This document shows, piece after piece, positions 5,311-7,424 of a stretch of DNA of 7,424 nucleotides. The notes below the pieces were generated by a model. That model ran no database searches. It was not told where the DNA came from and saw only the letters and a list, made by a program, of their open reading frames with translations. How positions within the stretch are numbered: position 1 is the stretch's first letter; every line of letters begins with the position of its first letter. This stretch comes from Huberarchaeum crystalense [NCBI: Candidatus Huberarchaeum crystalense] (lineage in GTDB: Archaea > Huberarchaeota > Huberarchaeia > Huberarchaeales), in contig PFUW01000040.1 in NCBI GenBank assembly GCA_002790315.1, forward strand, positions 18,877-26,300. Reading direction: 5' to 3'. A program made the translations under genes and the position numbers.

Positions 5311-6584
5311 TGCTAACTGAAGAAAACAATCAAATTAACTTAAAAGGTTGGGTGGACACAATCCGAGAACTTGGACAAATTAAATTTATAATAGTTAGAA
5401 GTCAGCTTGAAAAATATCAGGTTGTTATAAAAAAAGATAGCTCTATCGATATTAGAGAGATAGTAAACAATCTAAACCGCGAAGATGTAGTTGAAATTAT
5501 TGGTGAGAAAAAAGGAGATGAACGCGCGTCTGGTGGCTTTGAAATTATTCCTTCTAAAATTAAAATACTTGCAAAATCAAAAGATAAACTTCCAATTGAA
5601 TTTAGAGATGAGATAGAAACAGAAGAATCAAAACGATTTGATTGGAGATTTTTAGACTTGCGAAATCCAAAAAAAATGGCAATTTTTAAAATTAAGCAAG
5701 TGTTTATTAGCACTGCGCGCGAGTTTTTAGAAAGCGAAGATTTTATAGAAATACATTCCCCGAAAATCGTTGGAACAGGAGCAGAAGGGGGATCTGAAAT
5801 ATTTCCTATTGTTTATTATTCAAGAGAGGCGTTTTTATCTCAATCACCACAATTATATAAGCAATTGGGGTTGGCTGGTGGATTTGAAAAGGTCTTTGAA
5901 ATTGGAGCTAATTATCGCGCAGAAAAAAGCCACACAACGCGCCATTTGACAGAATATATTGGTTTGGACTTAGAACTTTCATTTATTGAATCAGAAGATG
6001 AACTTATGGATTTAGAAGAAAAAATGCTTAAATACTGCTTAGAAAAAGTTAAAGAAAAATGTAAAAAAGAGTTAAAAATATGTGAAGCAACAATCAAAAT
6101 TCCAAAAATTCCTTTTCCAAAAATCGCGATTAGTGAGGCATTCAAAAAATTAAATATTAGTAATACAAATAAAAATGATTTAAGTGATAGTGAAGAAAAA
6201 GAACTTGGAAAAATTATTGAAAAAGAAACAGGCAGTCAGTTTGTTTTTGTTACAAAATATCCTTTTAGCAAGCGACCTTTTTATACTATGAAAGATGAAA
6301 AAGATCCAACACTAACTAAAAGTTTTGACTTGCTTTGGAAGGGCTTAGAAATCACAACAGGAAGCCAACGAGAACATCGGCACAATATTTTAATAAACCA
6401 ATGCAAAGAAAAGGGTGTTCCTACTCAATCAATCGCAACATATCTTGAGGCCTTTAAATATGGAATGCCGCCAGAAGGAGGAATGGGAATTGGAATTGAA
6501 AGAATTATAATGCAAATGCTAAATTTATCAAATATTAGAGAAGCGAGCTTTTTTCCGCGAACAGCAGAAAGATTAGAGCCATAA
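5310..6584 (+). CDS. aspS: Aspartyl-tRNA synthetase, archaeal type
   Basis: AspRS charges tRNA(Asp) with aspartate in the cytosol. The 424-residue protein has an N-terminal OB-fold anticodon domain (about 1-90, GWV at 13-15 and GGFEIIPSKIKIL at 75-87) and a class II catalytic core. Motif 1 is around FLESEDFIEIHSPKI (139-153), followed by EGGSEIFP (159-166) and QSPQLYKQ (178-185). Motif 2 is NYRAEKSHTTRHL (201-213, Arg203). GSQREHRH is at 351-358, and motif 3 is GIGIERI (393-399, Arg398). Length and order match archaeal AspRS. The frame is open upstream to 5136, but homology begins just after the ATG at 5310, and the extra residues would run through the methyltransferase remnant. At the two sites that separate discriminating (Trp, Lys) from non-discriminating (His, Pro) archaeal enzymes, I align Asp16 and Ser74, so specificity is unclear. 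Confidence 0.93.
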   Translation: MLTEENNQINLKGWVDTIRELGQIKFIIVRSQLEKYQVVIKKDSSIDIREIVNNLNREDVVEIIGEKKGDERASGGFEIIPSKIKILAKSKDKLPIEFRDEIETEESKRFDWRFLDLRNPKKMAIFKIKQVFISTAREFLESEDFIEIHSPKIVGTGAEGGSEIFPIVYYSREAFLSQSPQLYKQLGLAGGFEKVFEIGANYRAEKSHTTRHLTEYIGLDLELSFIESEDELMDLEEKMLKYCLEKVKEKCKKELKICEATIKIPKIPFPKIAISEAFKKLNISNTNKNDLSDSEEKELGKIIEKETGSQFVFVTKYPFSKRPFYTMKDEKDPTLTKSFDLLWKGLEITTGSQREHRHNILINQCKEKGVPTQSIATYLEAFKYGMPPEGGMGIGIERIIMQMLNLSNIREASFFPRTAERLEP

Positions 6585-6610
6585 ATAAGGAAAAATACGA
6601 AAACTATTAT

Positions 6611-6619
6611 AAAAAAAAA
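6611..6619 (-). terminator. T9 run downstream of the membrane-protein gene pair
   Basis: Nine consecutive A on the plus strand read as T9 on the minus strand, 46 bp past the stop codon at 6665. A U-run of this length is a good candidate for archaeal intrinsic termination. It lies in the 80-bp gap between the convergent aspS and membrane-protein genes. Confidence 0.45.
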
Positions 6620-6664
6620 GAATATATTTATTAAAAACTTAGATTTAAACTAACAAACCAACAC

Positions 6665-6859
6665 TTATTTTTTACTTTTAATCTTTTCTTCAGCACTATT
6701 AACAGATTTTAGAATACTTTCTTTTTTGCTTTTTAAAATTTCAGCAACAGTGTCTTTAGCTCCAAGTCCTATTGCTAAGCCCAAGCCCAAAGCAAACGCC
6801 ACTGCAAAAGCCATTAAAATAATTTTAAAAGTGTCGGTAATAAGCGAAGGATCAATCAT
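6665..6859 (-). CDS. C-terminal part of a split small TM-helix membrane protein
   Basis: From the ATG at 6859 this frame gives 64 residues: MIDPSLITDTF, one glycine-rich helix (about 11-33, AFALGLGLAIGLG), then AKDTVAEILK and a lysine-rich cytosolic tail. In archaeal 'conserved TM helix' proteins related to small mechanosensitive channels, a segment like this directly continues the fourth helix, so it reads as the end of the protein encoded just upstream in another frame. Its ATG overlaps the upstream stop (ATGATTGA). A TTG at 6892 could extend it by 11 residues, but those read the preceding helix out of frame. It could be translated by reinitiation, or the pair could be one frameshifted gene. 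Confidence 0.6.
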   Translation of the reverse strand: MIDPSLITDTFKIILMAFAVAFALGLGLAIGLGAKDTVAEILKSKKESILKSVNSAEEKIKSKK

Positions 6860-7325
6860 AAAACAGTATAATATATTTAACAATATTTGCAACTAAGCCA
6901 GCAAACAAAAATGGCGCGCGGCGCGTATAATATGCCACATATTCTCCAACAAACAAGCCAACTATAATTAAAATTACTCCATAAATAAAAATAGGGAATA
7001 AATTTGCAATATTAGTTATAAAATGACTAAGCATATCTAATTTTGCAAAACTAACTGCTTGTAACACTACTATTAAAAGCAAATATACATATAAAATATT
7101 TACAAAAAACTTAATGGGTGAATAGTCACCAAGAGTATTTCCAACAGGGGAGTCTGCGATTTTCTTTTCAATGTTTGCTTTCTTTAAAATAGATTTAATT
7201 ACTTTGCGTATAATTTTTGCAACTATAACTCCAACAACCAAAACAAGTATTGCTATTAGGATAGGATAAAGGTGGTTGACAATTGTTTCAACTGCCACAA
7301 GATTAGATAAATCTGTTATTTTCAT
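6852..7325 (-). CDS. N-terminal part of a TM-helix (small mechanosensitive-channel-like) membrane protein
   Basis: The 157 residues contain hydrophobic helices at about 17-40 (ILIAILVLVVGVIVAKII), 71-93, 108-129 (FIYGVILIIVGLFVGEYV) and 141-156. The first helix is followed by the basic segment RKVIKSILKKANIEKK. This layout, with GLFVGEYV and a following NIVKYIIL helix, fits the archaeal 'conserved TM helix' family often annotated near MscS-type channels; function is usually unproven. The frame stops in the middle of the last helix (NIVKYIILFYD, then TGA 6852-6854), and the expected continuation appears in the +1 frame starting at 6859. Compared with my recollection of relatives, about ten residues of that helix and its loop are missing at the junction, which suggests a small deletion. 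The gene lies convergent to aspS. Confidence 0.7.
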   Translation of the reverse strand: MKITDLSNLVAVETIVNHLYPILIAILVLVVGVIVAKIIRKVIKSILKKANIEKKIADSPVGNTLGDYSPIKFFVNILYVYLLLIVVLQAVSFAKLDMLSHFITNIANLFPIFIYGVILIIVGLFVGEYVAYYTRRAPFLFAGLVANIVKYIILFYD

Positions 7326-7360
7326 AATATTATTTAAATGGTTTGTTTAAAAGGCAAGAT

Positions 7361-7371
7361 TAAAAATATAA
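7361..7371 (-). promoter_or_regulatory. Candidate TATA box of the membrane-protein gene pair
   Basis: TTATATTTTTA on the minus strand is centred about 42 bp ahead of the ATG at 7325, which would give a leader of roughly 16 nt. The start has no Shine-Dalgarno. The match is weak in such AT-rich sequence. Confidence 0.3.
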
Positions 7372-7424
7372 CAAATATATTACTTGCTAGTAGCTTTGAG
7401 AGATTTTGACATTAATAGCAGCAA

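Noticed and set aside
7380-7424. Possible C-terminal end of another minus-strand gene at the right edge
   Set aside because: Two minus frames stay open to the edge for about 12-15 codons (ending ATSK or ISQSY), too short to choose between or to support a gene.

Overview
The window looks like a compact, AT-rich archaeal chromosome segment, most likely from a DPANN lineage of the Woesearchaeota/Pacearchaeota type. The pointers are an archaeal-type aspartyl-tRNA synthetase, the archaea-specific GatD subunit of the tRNA-dependent amidotransferase, an archaeal SecF/SecD pair, TATA-like promoters and almost no Shine-Dalgarno sequences. The lineage is an inference from protein style; no rRNA gene is present.

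Layout. At the left edge (2-277, +) is the C-terminal end of a probable surface beta-sandwich protein. A 341-bp gap between convergent genes (278-618) holds a perfect 9-bp hairpin and three copies of a ~47-bp repeat. A tightly packed minus-strand cluster follows, transcribed from about 5000 down to 619: secF, secD, an SGNH/GDSL-type hydrolase, a 54-residue protein matching the N-terminal domain of GatD, and the catalytic domain of GatD. Upstream of secF lie a perfect 42-bp tandem duplication and a minus-strand remnant of a DNA adenine methyltransferase (5126-5278). Divergent from that remnant is aspS (5310-6584, +). At the right end a minus-strand membrane protein of the small mechanosensitive-channel-like 'conserved TM helix' type is encoded in two overlapping frames (7325 to 6665).

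How the genes relate. SecF and SecD form the membrane accessory complex of the Sec translocon. GatD belongs to the indirect pathway that makes Gln-tRNA(Gln), and AspRS also feeds aminoacyl-tRNA synthesis. The SGNH enzyme appears cytosolic and is physically linked to both groups, without an evident functional link.

No complete new defence or mobile system is visible. The unusual content is small-scale: two genes broken at domain or helix boundaries with the same 8-nt, +1-frame overlap (gatD and the membrane protein); a 43-bp-offset duplication of the secD start that creates a 40-codon ORF linking secF to secD; two other intergenic repeats of similar unit length; a decapitated methyltransferase with its promoter apparently intact; and a strong clustering of rare CG-rich codons into GCGCGC runs inside genes.
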